In this document: piece after piece, positions 36,986 to 49,572 of the stretch | Layout of the letters: each line of letters opens with the position of its first letter | Position numbering within the stretch: the first letter of the stretch is position 1 | DNA from: Phytophthora colocasiae | Lineage: Eukaryota; Oomycota; Peronosporomycetes; Peronosporales; Peronosporaceae | Reading direction: 5' to 3' | DNA: 64,000 bases | NCBI GenBank assembly: GCA_018806915.1 | Contig: JAGKQI010000102.1 | Location: 62,001 to 126,000, forward strand | Notes under the pieces: model-generated | Database searches by the model: none | What the model saw: the letters and a program-made list of their open reading frames with translations, nothing else | What the model was told of the DNA's origin: nothing | Made by a program: the position numbers and the translations under genes

Positions 36986-37130
36986 CTTTCCTCCTAATGA
37001 GACGTTTATAAAGTGGCAAATGATCATTGGCTAATTTTACTACCAATCACAAGAAAGTGATGTGAACATGGTGTGTAGCTTCCAGCACTTCCAACCAATT
37101 TGACAAGCAGCTACAGAGATCTGAGCAGTC
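36986..37130. promoter_or_regulatory. Shared bidirectional promoter of RCE1 and the AAMP-like gene
   Basis: Only 145 bp separate the two start codons, so both promoters must lie here or within the genes. Three CCAAT boxes are present: 37026-37030 (minus strand), 37043-37047 and 37095-37099. On the minus strand TCATTTGCCACTTTA follows the first CCAAT and resembles the oomycete initiator plus flanking element, with imperfect matches. Confidence 0.5.
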
Positions 37131-38868
37131 ATGGCCGACGACGCCCACATGGAGGACGCAGAGACGGAGATTGAAGTCATCACGGCCGAGGAGACCACAC
37201 AGGAGTTCGACATTGGCGAGGCGCCGCAAGGTGCGATTTAATAGCAGAAGTGGAGAAGTGTAAATTGTTCTGAAGTGACTGGCACTGTGCTACAGATGAT
37301 GATGACGCCATGGAGGACGAGGACAATGAAGGAAAAATATCGGCAGAGGACGCAGATGTGCGCGATGACGCTCAGATGGTATTGCCTTTATATATGTAGA
37401 TCTTTGCTCAGGAGAGATCGCTAACGAGATGGCTACACATTAAACAGGTTTTCAACAAACATGCGGGACCAGTTTATTCCATCAAGGTGAACACCGTGGA
37501 CCCTCGCATTGTCATCACAGGTGGAGGTGACGATGTCGCTGTCATTTGGAACCGCGAGGATGGAAATGTACTGTACACGCTGAAAGGCCACACGGATTCC
37601 GTCGTGGCTGTGGACTTCAGCTTCGATGGCAAGTATGCGGCCACTGGTGGATATGATGGGGTAGTTAAGGTCTGGGAAGTGGCAACGGGCAACTTGGTAC
37701 AGACCCTGGAGGGACCTTCCCAGGAGGTCGAGTGGGTCTCCTGGCACAAGAAGGGTAACGTCGTGCTGGCTGGCTCGGGCGACGGCACTGTGTGGATGTG
37801 GCTTGCGACTACTGGAGAATGTATGCACGTGTTTGCTGGGCACGAGGATGGTGTGACGTGCGGATCGTTTACGGGATCTGGAAAGGTGCGGAAATGACAT
37901 TGCTATCTATTCACTTTCCAAGTGCTTACGCGTGATTTTCTTAATGGTGTGGAGTAGATGATTGTGACTGGCAGCACGGACACAACTGTGCGTGTATGGG
38001 ATCCGAAGTCTGGCGCGTGCAACCACGTTTTCCGCGGGTACGCAAACGAATTCATCGATTGGTGTGAGCAATAAGATGTTCTTACTGTGATTATGGATAA
38101 ACAGGCACGGCTTCCACGAAGGCCCAGTGACGTTTATCGCCTGCCATCCAGGGGTACGTCACAGCCATCATGTTCCTATATGCACAAACAGTAATTGACG
38201 GGAATATTTGGTTTGTGCACTTTAGCAACCACTGTGTCTCTCTGGCTCGCAAGACGGCACAGCTCGCCTTATCCAAGTGCAGACCAAGCGCGTGCTTGCT
38301 ACTCTTTCGCATGATGGAGTTGACCCGAGCGTCGCTGGAACTGTTAACGACACTACAACTTCAACGGAAAACTCGGTGGAGTGGTTAGTACCAACGTATT
38401 CTGATTCGGCGCAGAGTTTTAGCTGACGTGGTGTGTGTGTGGATGCAGCGGTGGATTCTGCAACTCGATGAACTGGGCTGCTACGGGATGCCTCGGCGGG
38501 TTTGTGCGCATCTGGGACTTGGCAACAAACCAGGTAAAATTGTGCTAAACTTGAACCGTCAAAATTTTTGGCACTTACTAACAATTTTGATGATAATTGA
38601 ACAGTGCCGCCATATCTGCCGTCATCCCGCTGGTGTGATCAAACTCTTGTGGCATCCTACTCAGCCGATTGTGTATTCTTGCACAGTGGAAGGCCTGATC
38701 TACGTTTGGGACGCCCGAACTGGACAGCTTGTGAAGACGCTCGCAGGACACACGGATATGGTGCTGGACATGACTTTCATTCCTGCTTTCGAAGGCAATC
38801 CTGTTGCAGGGCTTCTTACAGCCAGCGACGATGAGTCTATTCGACTTTTCCAAGTTGTCAACTACTAG
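37131..38868 (+). CDS. AAMP/Sqt1-like WD40 repeat protein
   Basis: Eight exons (37131-37230, 37296-37378, 37448-37885, 37958-38037, 38105-38153, 38226-38383, 38449-38533, 38605-38868) join in frame to 418 residues; human AAMP has 434. An acidic N-terminus (DDDDAMEDEDNE) is followed by seven or eight WD40 blades, with typical ends such as VAVIWNREDG, VVKVWEVATG, TVWMWLATTG, TVRVWDPKSG, FVRIWDLATN and LIYVWDARTG. The acidic leader and blade order match angio-associated migratory cell protein. The yeast relative Sqt1 is a chaperone for a ribosomal protein, so a ribosome-assembly role is plausible but inferred. It is divergent from RCE1. Confidence 0.88.
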
Positions 38869-39441
38869 TAGGCCACACTGTAAGCACGATTTGAATCACA
38901 AATGTTGCGCTTTACTAAGGTAAATCATCAATTTAGGGCCATCAATCATTTTAAGGCCGTATTTTAACTGCCAATCACGTGAAGTTTTTCACAGAGCAAG
39001 TACTTTATTGGCTAAAACACACTAAATACGAATACCTTCAAAAATTAAATTTGTAAATTTGGCGCGAGGTGTCATGGCCCCAGGCGATGACAGATCAGTC
39101 GCCTACCTGGTTGGCGGCGAGCTTATTGAGGGCCCGTTATGGGAGCAGGGTTGTCGCGGGTTCAAGTCCCGTTAATTCTCCGCACTGATTTGGTAAGTAA
39201 AGCATCTATTCAACCTCACTGTGCAAGACACTCGACTAACATTTTGTTGTTTAGAATACAGCTAATATGCGCTACATGTACTCTTCTACACCTTTACCTG
39301 CAGTTTTAGTAACAGCTTTCTTAGACGCTTGGTTTTTTGCTGCCAGCCTCAGCAAGTTCCTTGAGCACTTCATGGGTAAACAGCCTCACCCCAACTGCGA
39401 CTCGTTTACGCTTTGTCGGCTTCTTCGGCAGGGGGTGGCCA
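38869..39441. other. Intergenic region with decayed coding remnant
   Basis: No intact gene. CCAAT/ATTGG motifs occur near 38970 and 39010. On the minus strand 39267-39441 reads PKKPTKRKRVAVGVRLF...LKELAEAG, after which a second frame carries SKKAVTKTAGKG. This looks like coding sequence with a frameshift. It lies against the hAT element at 39450 and appears continuous, once that element is removed, with a minus-strand frame ending at 40120-40208. Confidence 0.4.
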
Positions 39442-40127
39442 GCCACTTGTAGCGTTGGCAAAATGGCTGTAAATTACTGCCATTTATGGTTAAAACCATA
39501 AATGGCAAGTTTTCGGCAGGTTATAACCATTTCTGCCGAAAACTGCCGAAAACAAATTAGGCCGCTGCACCCAGCAAATTAGCGCGGGCTGGATACATGC
39601 AGGGAGCAGCCTCGTGCAGAGAGAGACCAAGAGTCTGGAAGGCAAGCAAGCGCCACGCCGGAAGACGAAGGCACACGACTCATATGGCTGGCAGCTACAT
39701 GCGATACTAGGACGTGCATTACCTTCCTATGACCATTCTTTATGTCGACGTCGGAGTTCTTGCACCTAACGTCAAGGTAAGCCTTGCCAGGACCGTTCGC
39801 TACGATGGTCTCGTAAAGTCTCCATACTGACTTTTGCGGTCGAGGCATGGTGTGGACTGGAACGAGTGCTCTTCTGAGAAATGGAAAGTGAGAGTCCGGG
39901 CCTCATCATTTCGCCCTAATGGGCCATCGTCGGCCATGGCTGAGGCCTCCTAAAAGATGGCCGCTGCGAGGTAAAGAATTAATAAAACATCGCTATCCTC
40001 CGAATTAGGCCGATTTGAGTTTTCGGCAGTTTTCGGCACGAATCGGCTGGTTTTTCCTGGTTTTTTCCTGGTTATAACCATTTATGGTTTTAACCAGCCA
40101 TTTATTCTGCCCAACGCTAGCCACTTG
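39442..40127. mobile_element. Non-autonomous hAT element with 8-bp target-site duplication
   Basis: The element spans 39450-40119 (670 bp). GCCACTTG occurs exactly at both flanks (39442-39449 and 40120-40127), an 8-bp target duplication as made by hAT transposases. The termini are inverted: TAGCGTTGG at the left and CCAACGCTA at the right, matching the hAT terminal consensus YARNG. Subterminal regions carry repeated TTTTCGGCA and CCATTTATGGTT motifs in both orientations. Inside, the minus strand at 39579-39848 begins MPRPQKSVWRLYETIVANGPG, resembling the start of a BED-finger hAT transposase. The copy is thus an internally deleted derivative, not a pure MITE. Confidence 0.88.
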
Positions 40128-40693
40128 ACTGTTTGTCCTCCGTAAGTTAATTTCCGTCGAAACTTGATCACAAGTATAAATATAAAAGGTGAGGGTGGAA
40201 TAACCCAAACCTCAAACGGTCACAAAAATGACACTCACTCAGCGCTTTCAATACTGAAAGCAAGACTAAATTCGGCCGTAAACTGATTAAGTCGATTTTT
40301 TTCTTCTCCACGGGCATGAGCTTAATTTCATTGGTCTGCTACTACAAAAAATCGAGAAAAAATCTCTGGTTTGCGAAGTTTCAGAAACTGTCTCACTTTT
40401 TGTCAACGCATAAGTAGATGCCGAGTAATTCGAGCATCTTTTATCTCGGCCCATATTTGATTTTTTACCTTACTTCCACTTTTGAGTTTCTGTTCTTTGA
40501 CGTTGTACCAAATTATGAATGCTCAAAATGCTGTGTATGAATGGCATATATTGCAGATCTCTACTACGCGAATGTGAAACTAACCGTGCGCTCGATTAAA
40601 TGGAGTGGTTACGCCTCATACAATCTGCAGTAGCATCAACAAAGTCATGTCAGCATGAAGGTTAATTGCCGAAACCTCTCCAACGCTATAAAC
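40128..40693. other. Intergenic region, nothing recognised
   Basis: A short minus-strand open frame ending at the hAT junction (ATG near 40208, encoding INLRRTNSQVA just before the junction) is the only coding-like signal. The remainder is AT-rich 3' flank of the eIF4E gene, without recognisable motifs. Confidence 0.5.
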
Positions 40694-41585
40694 TTACACT
40701 TCGTTCTGGAAACTGGATCCACTAGCGGCAGCGTCGGCATGCGACTGGTACTTAAGCGTCTCGTTCTTGCCAAGGTCAACAAGTGCCTGGCGGAAGCCCC
40801 GTCCAATGGCCTTCTGGCGGTCTTCAGCGTTAGCTGTTGCGCTCCAGATGGCGATGCGGTCCTGCGCCTTACGCACACTAACTACAGCGCCGCAGATGTC
40901 ATCTTCGTCCTGCAGCGTCTCACCAATCAGCGAAAGCATCTAAAATTCCACATCCAGCGTCAGAATCAGTAAACTTGTGCATCATGACCACCACTGGGCA
41001 ACGTACCACGTAGAGCCAACACTCATCTAGTCGAGCTTTTCGGGAGCGAGGGTTCGTAAAAATCCACTTGCCACCCTTGGCATTAATCGGGTCCTCCCAC
41101 ATGGGTCGAATACCGTCCTTAAACAAATGGTAGTTGCTACCAATCGAGAGCTTCGTCGGCGCGAGGATGTTGTTGTACAGGCTGCAGCAGCGTATCCAAG
41201 TTACTTTCCATCAACATCCACACAATTCGATTCAATTTTCACCAGATCTGCTTCATACGTACCACCAAAAGTCCTCCACGGTGCTGAACGTGTAGACGTT
41301 CTTAAGATTCTCCTCCCACGACTCGGTCGAGTGACGCTTCTTCGGGTTGTCGTACCAAAGCACCCAACGGTTCTGCAGCGGGTGCTGCTCCCATCAAAAA
41401 TGACAAACAAAACCACTGTATCAGCCTTCTGCCGGCATCCAAAAGTATCTGCAGTTAATTCCTGTAATCACCTTCGTGGCGACGTCGTTCAAAGTTGCAG
41501 GGACAGCAACCGTCGTGTCTTCCACCTCCTTCTTCTGCTCCTCCACTGGCTGCTGCGGCTCCTTCACATTCTTTTGTTCACTCAT
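40694..41585 (-). CDS. EIF4E: Eukaryotic translation initiation factor 4E (mRNA cap-binding protein)
   Basis: Four exons on the minus strand (41585-41472, 41384-41263, 41181-41007, 40939-40694) join in frame to 218 residues, against 217 in human eIF4E. The protein binds the m7G cap and, with eIF4G, recruits the ribosome in the cytoplasm. The core begins HPLQNRWVLWYDN. Cap-sandwiching tryptophans are at W61 (ESWEEN) and W107 with E108 (DGIRPMWEDP); W78 lies in TVEDFW, part of the eIF4G/4E-BP surface; IAIWSA carries the distal tryptophan. YQSHADAAASGS near the C-terminus is highly conserved. Intron 1 has a less usual donor (GTGATT). It is divergent from the RPGRIP1L-like gene, 289 bp away. Confidence 0.94.
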
Positions 41586-41874
41586 ATTGCTGATATGCTG
41601 TGTGTGTAGACTAGTGCGTAGCTGGTTGGTTGCGTTGGACGTCGGTGTTGCTGGTAGCGCTGGTTACGTCAAGAGCTCTCGGGGCTGTTGACTTGGTCTG
41701 GTGGCGATTGATGCGCTCTCCCTCGCCGATGTTTTGGTTGGCTCAAATGGAAATGGCATTAAAGCGAAAGAATGACCACCTGATCCATCTGCACCATTTC
41801 ACTTGAACTTTGTATGCGCGGAAGTTTCCCTTTTTCAGGAGCTTCAACCATCACTCTGTATTTTGCTTCAAGAG
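41586..41874. promoter_or_regulatory. Shared 5' region of eIF4E and the RPGRIP1L-like gene
   Basis: 289 bp separate the two start codons. The region is GT-rich near 41620-41680. A pyrimidine tract and CAG at 41829-41838 (CCCTTTTTCAG) resemble a splice acceptor, so the + strand gene could have a 5' exon or a 5'UTR intron here. A specific promoter element was not identified. Confidence 0.35.
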
Positions 41875-44800
41875 ATGCCAAGCGAGTATGAGGACAAGTA
41901 TCTGCTGCTGCGAGACGAGAATACGGCGCTCAAGAAGAAGAAGAATGAGCAAGAGGCTACTATTAAGCGTATGTATACTAAACTGGCCATTATCGAGGAG
42001 AAGCTGGCCAAGACTCGACCAAATGAAGTCGGGAACAACCAGGACGACCCCGCGACTGGAGGCAACAAGACAGCAGTTCTCCCTGTACGCCGAGACTTGG
42101 ACGCAGAGAAGTTTATCACAGCTTTGAAAGGCGAGAACACTGCACTGAGGAAGAAGAATCAGGTGCTTTTGGAGAAGAATCGTTGGCTACAGGAACAATG
42201 TCGACGATCAGGCGTTGTGAAGCGTCTATCGTCAGCTCCGGTGGTGCAGAAGAAAAAGGCTTCTAGCAGCACAGCAGTTACTAATACAAGCTTTGCAGGT
42301 AGTACCATTGGAAACCAGGTTGAAAGCGCACGAAAACTGCATCGAGATACTTTTTCGGGAGATTTGGAGATGGCGTTGAAGAAACGCCTTGTTATCGCAG
42401 AGAAACAGTTGATGAAGTTGCAAAAGGAAAATGAGCAGTTGCGAACAGATACAACCCGGCATCAAAAACGAGATAATAACGACGAGGGAGGACCGAGTGA
42501 CGAAGAAGACGAAGGGGAACATGATAAAGAGCTCAGCAGTTTGGAGTTGGATCAAATAAAGCGAGACCTGCGAGACCGCCAAGCACAACTCGCAATTCTA
42601 AATGCTAGATACGAAAATCTGGAATCCAATGCTCTGGCTGAACGCGAAATTCAAGAGAAGACACTTGGGCAGATGGAGCAGATGAACCGGCAGATACACA
42701 AACTCCGGACACAGCTGCAGGACACGAGCATGGAAAAAGAAGAACTGGAGGTCCGACTTTTGAAGGCAGGTGATCAAGAAAAAGACATTACTCTTCTTCG
42801 AGAGCAAAACCGCCGGTTGGAAGAGCGAATGACTGCACTTTGCGAGAGCCCGTTTATTAACGATGCGTTTCAGCGCAAGGAACGCATTGACAAACTTTTT
42901 GCTCTCGAGAAGCTGACACAAGAACAAAAGACATCTTTAGCTCAAATGAATGAAGAGAATCAGAAACTTCAAGTTGTCATTCGAGAACTGCAGAACAGCA
43001 TCAAACAATTGAAACAGGCGAAAGACCGGGTTGAACAGGATTTGGCACAAATGGCCCACCACCTCATGGAGGAAAGAAATGCAAGAAGCCTTGAATCGAT
43101 TAAATCAACGACAGGGAGAGTGGCAACGTTTGTACCACAAACAGAACCTCTTGCCATTGTTCGGCCTCCGGAGTCGCAACATAAACTCCCAGAAAAACGA
43201 GACGCTTGCTCTTCTCCGGTACACAACAATAAATCACCAGGCAAAGGATCCGTCGCTTCGTTCAACGTGTATGGAACTCCTTTTCAACGATTGCTAAATC
43301 AATTGAACTAATATGTGTGGTGTTGCCATTGTAGAGGTGGAGGTGTGGTAAGTCGGAAATACGGAGATCTTCCCCCAGCTGGAACTTTTCTTGATGTGGA
43401 GGAGGACAATAATGTGAAGCACTTGCGAAATCGCGCTCACGTACTCCAGATTGCCCATTTGAAGGCTATGCAGGAGCTGGAGCGGTGCGAGAAAATGTTG
43501 CAAGCCCAAACAAACATTAATCGGGAGCTTGCCTTGGAGATTGAAGAATTGACCACAGCAAAGATTTCAAGATCTAATCAGCTCCAGCGACGAATGAAAG
43601 AGCTAGAACTACTCTGCGAAGAGCGACAGCAACGAATTAATACTCTTCAAGCGGAAGTTCGGCAGTTGAAATATGCTAGAGAGAAGTTGCTGCTGAAAAT
43701 GCGAGAGGCTGGTGATGAATGCTCTGTAGATTCAGCAAGTGATGGCGGTGACAGTGAAGTGGCATCATTATCCGAGTCACTGATCTTAGCCGCGAATGAC
43801 TTGGCGCCGGGTGAACAACTTCTTGAAATGGGAGTGATAAGTGCAAACTTTGATAACCGTGTGGTAGGTGCTAACTCCTCCACATTTGTGCTGTGTGACT
43901 TTTACGACTTTGAATCGCAGTCAACACCACTTCTGATGGGAAGCCGCCCACACTATAATCTGTCAGCTACGTTCAAAGTGACAGTTGACGGTTTTTTCTT
44001 GAGGTATCTTGCATCAGAGTCTGTGTTTCTGGAAGTACATCAAGCAATCCGAGGCGACTTTAAGTTGATTGGTAAAGCATCGATACGACTCTCCAAACTA
44101 CTGCAGTCAAAAGGGGTTGTGAAGGAGTCCACGTTAGCAGTGAGATCGCTGTGTAGCAACAGTGATGGCCCAACTGTCTTGGGAACACTAAATGTGATAC
44201 TGAGACTATCGACTCCAATATCGGAAATTTGGCAGGTGCATCTTCGCTCGTACCCACAAGATATCAAATTGCTGTCAATGCCAGGCAAACTTAATGACCC
44301 AGAAGTTGTGACGGACGCATTTTGTGGAGATGGTGATTGTGAAGAGTCCACAAATGAGCTGCAAATTACAGTGTTTGCTTGCAGGAATTTGCGCTCTAAT
44401 GGAAAGCACGCTGACGACTCAATATCCCGAGTCCCGTCATCGTACACGCACTACCAACTGCTTGGCTTTCCTGACGTTTTCTCGAATATCGTAACTGAAT
44501 CGGCCAATCCAGAGTATGATTTGAGCTGCAGCCGACAAGCTTTTCCTTTAGAAGTGGATGCAAGTCTACTTCGTTTTTTCTCCCAATTTCGTTTCTGGAT
44601 TACTGTGTTCGACGACCAAGCCGAGCTTGATGAAAGTTCTAATGAAGATGGGATGATTGGAAGATGCGGATTAGCGTTATCTGACCTTGTGAACGGTGAC
44701 ACAATTCGGGGGTGGTTTCCATTGAAAGATCAAAACGATCGCTATGCTGGTGATATTTCCATTCTGATTCAGTGGAAGGACCCGTTCCAGGTACTCCAAC

Positions 44801-47800
44801 TATCTTCATCTCAGCGAGCTCGGGGAGTAAATGGTCGGCCCATTGATATGCATTCCCTTGACTTCGACCAGCAGCACGCTATATTATCGATGTTTTCTTC
44901 CGACATGGATGGGCGCGTTAACTACCGGCAGTTCTTGTATTACGCGCTTCCGTCCGAAGAATTGGAGCTATTGGCCGCAAAAATGAAAGAGAGATTCGAA
45001 TATGCTTTGGACTCAGAACTATTAGTATCGGTTCAAGATGCTTTCACAGACACTGGAGAGCGAAAATCCCGGACTATTTCCATGAAAACCGTGACTAATG
45101 TTGGAGAGAAGTACGGTATTTTCCTCTCCGACGCAGAACGAGAACTTTTGATTTCCTCGTTTGGAGTCGCTGGCGATTCTGCCCCCAATCACCGTTCAGC
45201 TGTTGTACGCGATAGTGAAAATGCCCAGGGTACCTCGGATGAACATCTAGCTGTGAACTATTTGTTGCTCCACATTAATCCCCGCCTTAGCTGCAGTGAG
45301 CGACTGTTGTGCCACAAGATCCGACAACGACTTCGTGTGTATACTCAAGAGCAAAAGAAAAGAAAGGTTGTGGATGTTGTACCTGCCCCTAAGATTTTTG
45401 AGACGTTTGATGAAGCAAAATGTGGCAGAATCACTCGATCAGCGTTCAGAAAATGTTTGGCTGCCTTGGGTTTCGACTTGATGAATATTGAGTCGGAGTA
45501 TCGTGAACTAGTCCGAAGCCATACGAAGCAGTCACCTTCCACTAGTGTCCAAAATAAAGTAATTGTTTCTCCCCCTCAAGGTTGCATCGACCTGGATGAC
45601 GAGGTTTTGAAAGACGTAGCCTCATCGGGTAATCAACATTTGAAGCAGCCAGCTCTCGCCCCCCAAGCTAAAACGAAGACAGAAACCTTAAAAAAAGACG
45701 CACCCCAAGCTACCCCAGAATGCAATTCAAAGGCTATACCCGCAGCAACTGAATTCCAGCGACGGAAACAAGCTTTCTTGGATCGTATGAAAGCAATCGC
45801 ATCTGCAAGTAGTAAAAACTTGGTGTATGAACAAGTGGAGAGTAAACTACAGGACCAGCGGATGCAAGCGAAAGAGGGGGCAATATCGCAACAGGGACGG
45901 CTTGCACAACAAGTAAAAGAACTCCATATACCGCGGACTATCCACCAAGACGCTGCGCGAACGCTTCAAAGACGATATCGCCACTACAAAGAGCAGTGTC
46001 AACAAAAACGTGGAGTGGACCATGTAACGACAACAATCCTGGAAGCAGATTGCCAGCTACAAAGTGTGTTGAACAAGTGGACTTTTGCTGACCTAAATAG
46101 TCTTGAAGATGATATCCTTGCTGAAATTGAACGGGATGTTCCTGAGGTAAAACGGACCAGATTTCTCTCGAAGAAGCAGCTCAGCTATTTCCTCTCTAAG
46201 ATCCCGCGAATTGCGTTGCCTCCAGAGTTACTATGGAAACTCATGGACTATTTCTCTGTGAAAGAAACCGGGATGGTAGCATATCGATCTCTTGTGAACT
46301 TTATTTTCTCTACTTCTACTGAAGAAAGTGAGCGAGGAATGAACCAGCGCTTGTCAGTGCTTCGGCACCTTTTCTTCGATGTTGGATATGCATCGTACGT
46401 TTTTATTTTGGCTGGAGATATGAAGGAGGTCGGGCGCGTTTCTTTTAGAAAGTTTCACGAATGCTTGTCCAGGCTTGGTGCCCAGTTGTCGCGCAAAGAG
46501 CTACATCTCGTCTCTATCTTGTTCGATGCAAATGGTTACGAAATTCTCTATCACGCTCTTCTTCAGACTCTTACACAGCTACCGCATTGCAAAGAGTTAG
46601 CTGAAACTTTGGAGCGGTGCCATAGTTTTGGAATATCTTCACTACGTGAAAAGATCCTGACTTTTGTGAATTCGGATGATGGGCGTTTGACGCAGGACGA
46701 ACTACTTCGTGTTTTGATGCATTTGGGCTCAGAAACTCAATCGTTTGAACCTCGAGATGCGACCGTACTTTTCCGCATGATCGCTGGAAGCGATGATATA
46801 ACTCAGCGAATTTCGATTCAGGATCTCTGCCTGAGACTGGAAGCAGCAGCGAAGTACGCTCGAAAGGCACTATCTGAGGAATGGAATAAGTATGACATGC
46901 ATCACCTCCAGCGGTTAGCTTGGAATTGCAGAAAATTCATCTGTGGGAGCTATTCTGATTTGAAATTTGAGTTTGAACGATTCGACTGGCTGGAGAAGGG
47001 ATTTATCTCTCTACCCGAGTTTGTCGCGATTGCACGCCGAAACGGATTTTTACTGTTCACCGAAGACCAACTGAAGGGCATTGCTAAGGCTTTCGGCGTG
47101 AAGACTAATGGTTCATTTGGGATTAATTATCGTCGATTCTTGGATTGGACAACACCACCCCCTCCAGTTGATATGGACGTTGTTGAGGAAAAACTTCGTA
47201 AGTGTGCTCAAGAACAAGCAGATAAGCTATCAAGTAAACAGCTTTCTGAGGTAGTCGCGAATTGGAACAAGATTCTGACGACAGAGACTGAGGCAGCTTC
47301 AGATAGAGTGATCAGTCGAGGAAACTTTGTGAAGATCTGTAGCACTCGCCTAGGCTTGTCACTGGATGAGAACGAGATGCGCACATTGCTCTACACGTAT
47401 GACCCTCATCTGACCGATCAAATTGACTGTGAGGCATTTCTTCGAATGAACTGGCGGGAAGCAGCGGTAACATGTCGAAAACAAGCCGGGGCAGTAAACG
47501 ATATTGCGAATGCAAAAGCATTAGTGGAGAAGATTAGGGAGAAGTTTCAATCTCAAAACGATGCTTCAAGGGAAATCGCCGATGCGTTCTCATATAACGA
47601 CGACAGCAGTGATGAATGTGTGGAGTGTGGTCGATTCTTACTGGCAATGCGGAGACTTGGGGTCACGCTGTCGCCGGACGACGTGCAAGTTCTCTTTGCT
47701 GCTTTTGGTGAGCTACCCACCAAGAAAAGGATGAACTTCGTGAAGTTCTTTGAAACGTCATTTGGCTTACCCGTACGGAAAATATCTGAGACTAAATCTA

Positions 47801-49530
47801 ACTATCAACTTTCGAGTGAAAATGAACAACGCCTGAGGTATGCATTGGAGGCAGCTGTGAAATATTCGTTGCCCAAGATTCAGCAGAGCTTTGTCCAGTT
47901 CCAAGAATTCTGTGTCCTTCATCATTTTGCTGATATTGGTCCAGCAAAGCTGTGGCGCCAGATGGACTCCAACGGGTTAGTTGACTTGATATCGAAACGC
48001 GTTGCAGGATTACTGGCACAAAAATTTTCGACTGTAGTCTACGATGCCGATGGTGACTCAAACTTGACCGTATCTCTGAAATCTGTTCATACTTATATCA
48101 GAGATTTCTTGAAAAACGCTCCAGCCAATTCACCACAAAAGTGTGAGGATACAGTTGAATCAAAGCAGTTAGCGACTGTCTCCACATCAAAGCAACCAAA
48201 GAGTCCTATCGTGGTGCTTGCTGAATTTCTGGAGTCATGTGATGAACGTGGAGTTGATTTTCGTGGAGAGTTTGAGGCTCACGATCGAGCATACACTGGG
48301 TTCGTGACAGCAATGGAACTGAAAGAAACACTTCTACGTCTGAATATCGGACAAATAGCCTCGGCTGAGGCCGTTATAGGGCAATTGGTCCGCCATTTCA
48401 GAAGCTCGGGACGCGCAGACGCAGTACACTACACTGCAATGCTATGTGAAGCTATCAACGCGTCGGCTGGATCTGAATCACGTCGGTATGAACAAATTAC
48501 TGAGCAATTACGAGCACGAATTCGTTTGAAAGCTGGAATTGCAGGGAAAATCAATCATGCCAACAACGAAATTTATACTCAACTAGATGCTGCGTTCAGC
48601 CACTTTGACCGTGAGAAGAAAGGATTCTTGACGGTAGAGAATTTTTACAGTGGTTTGCAAGCTCTAAACTATACCTTGGTGCCAGATCAGTTGAGTGCTT
48701 TGCTACGCAGCATGTGTATTTTTCGCCATAATGGAGGCGGGATTTCACGAACCGAATTTGACTCATTCGTGTTAGACCCATACGGACCGCAGTTATTGAA
48801 GAAGCTCTCTGATCGCATGTACTCGGAAGTGGACCCTCAAAACCAAGACACCATGCCTCGAATTGCATATTTGAGTCGGTTGCTGACGGAGTGTGGAGGG
48901 TATAATCAAAGCAATCTCCCAAATGAAACCTTTTGGACACAGCTAGAGCGAGCTCTTGAACGACGTATAACAACGCTGGAAAAGCACCGTCTAGAGCATC
49001 TTTTCGATGTTGGTCGAGACGGCCACATTGCGTACAAGCTCTTTTTGAAGGTGATGTCTCAATGGCGATCTCCAGTCGTGAACAAGGCAGCAGTTGTACT
49101 ACCACAGGATAACCATGGTAAGTCATCTGAGAAACGAGAGGCAAGTGTACCTGACCAACGAGTTGAAACCAAGAAAGAAAAGCAAGCTCGTGTTCAAGAG
49201 AAGAATAACGATGTCAAACCGTCTTGCGATCGCGTCGCCATTCTTCGGTCCCTTCACAACCAAATGTCATCCATCGATTTTGACTCGCAGCTTGATATCG
49301 TGGAGGAGTATCTACGGCTCAAAGATTACAAGCACGCGGGCTGCATCAAGATGAAACAATTGAAGCGAGTTTTTGATCAAATCGGTCTGTCATTGTCTCC
49401 AGATGCCTTCACAAGCTTACAAATGTATTTTCCAGGACTAACCTCGTCGACCGAAGACGGAGACCAGGGACAGCTTGTGGCTTACGGAAAACTCCTTCTA
49501 GCACTGGAAAAACTTCATAAAGAAGAGTAG
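41875..49530 (+). CDS. RPGRIP1L-like transition-zone protein with C-terminal EF-hand-like array
   Basis: Exons 41875-43268 and 43335-49530 join in frame across a 66-nt GTATGG...TTGTAG intron, giving 2,529 residues; human RPGRIP1L has about 1,300. Residues 1-630 are coiled coil, starting EYEDKYLLLRDENTALKKK and including KYGDLPPAGTFLDVEED after the splice. A first C2 domain (about 637-760) contains LCDFYDFESQSTPLLMG, close to the RPGRIP1-family C2. A second C2 (about 800-950) follows. An IQ-like motif (ARTLQRRYRHYKEQ) lies near 1336. From about 970 to the end are many degenerate EF-hand-like units, e.g. SSDMDGRVNYRQF, FDREKKGFLTVENF and FERFDWLEKGFISLPEF, resembling EFCAB6. RPGRIP1L organises the ciliary transition zone. 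The animal C-terminal RPGR-interacting domain is not apparent. The start at 41875 is the first in-frame ATG. Confidence 0.87.
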
Positions 49531-49572
49531 CAATAGTGACTGCCATTGTTGGTATACGACAAAATCTCAGAG

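Noticed and set aside
39060..39185. tRNA-like B box (GGTTCAAGTCC near 39159) suggesting a tRNA or tRNA-derived SINE
   Set aside because: No matching A box, no acceptor-stem pairing and no anticodon arm could be built around it, so a tRNA gene is not supported. A decayed SINE cannot be excluded.
41803..41874. Longer frame for the RPGRIP1L-like gene from 41803
   Set aside because: The first codon is TTG, and the segment contains a splice-acceptor-like tract. The first in-frame ATG is at 41875, directly before the conserved coiled coil.
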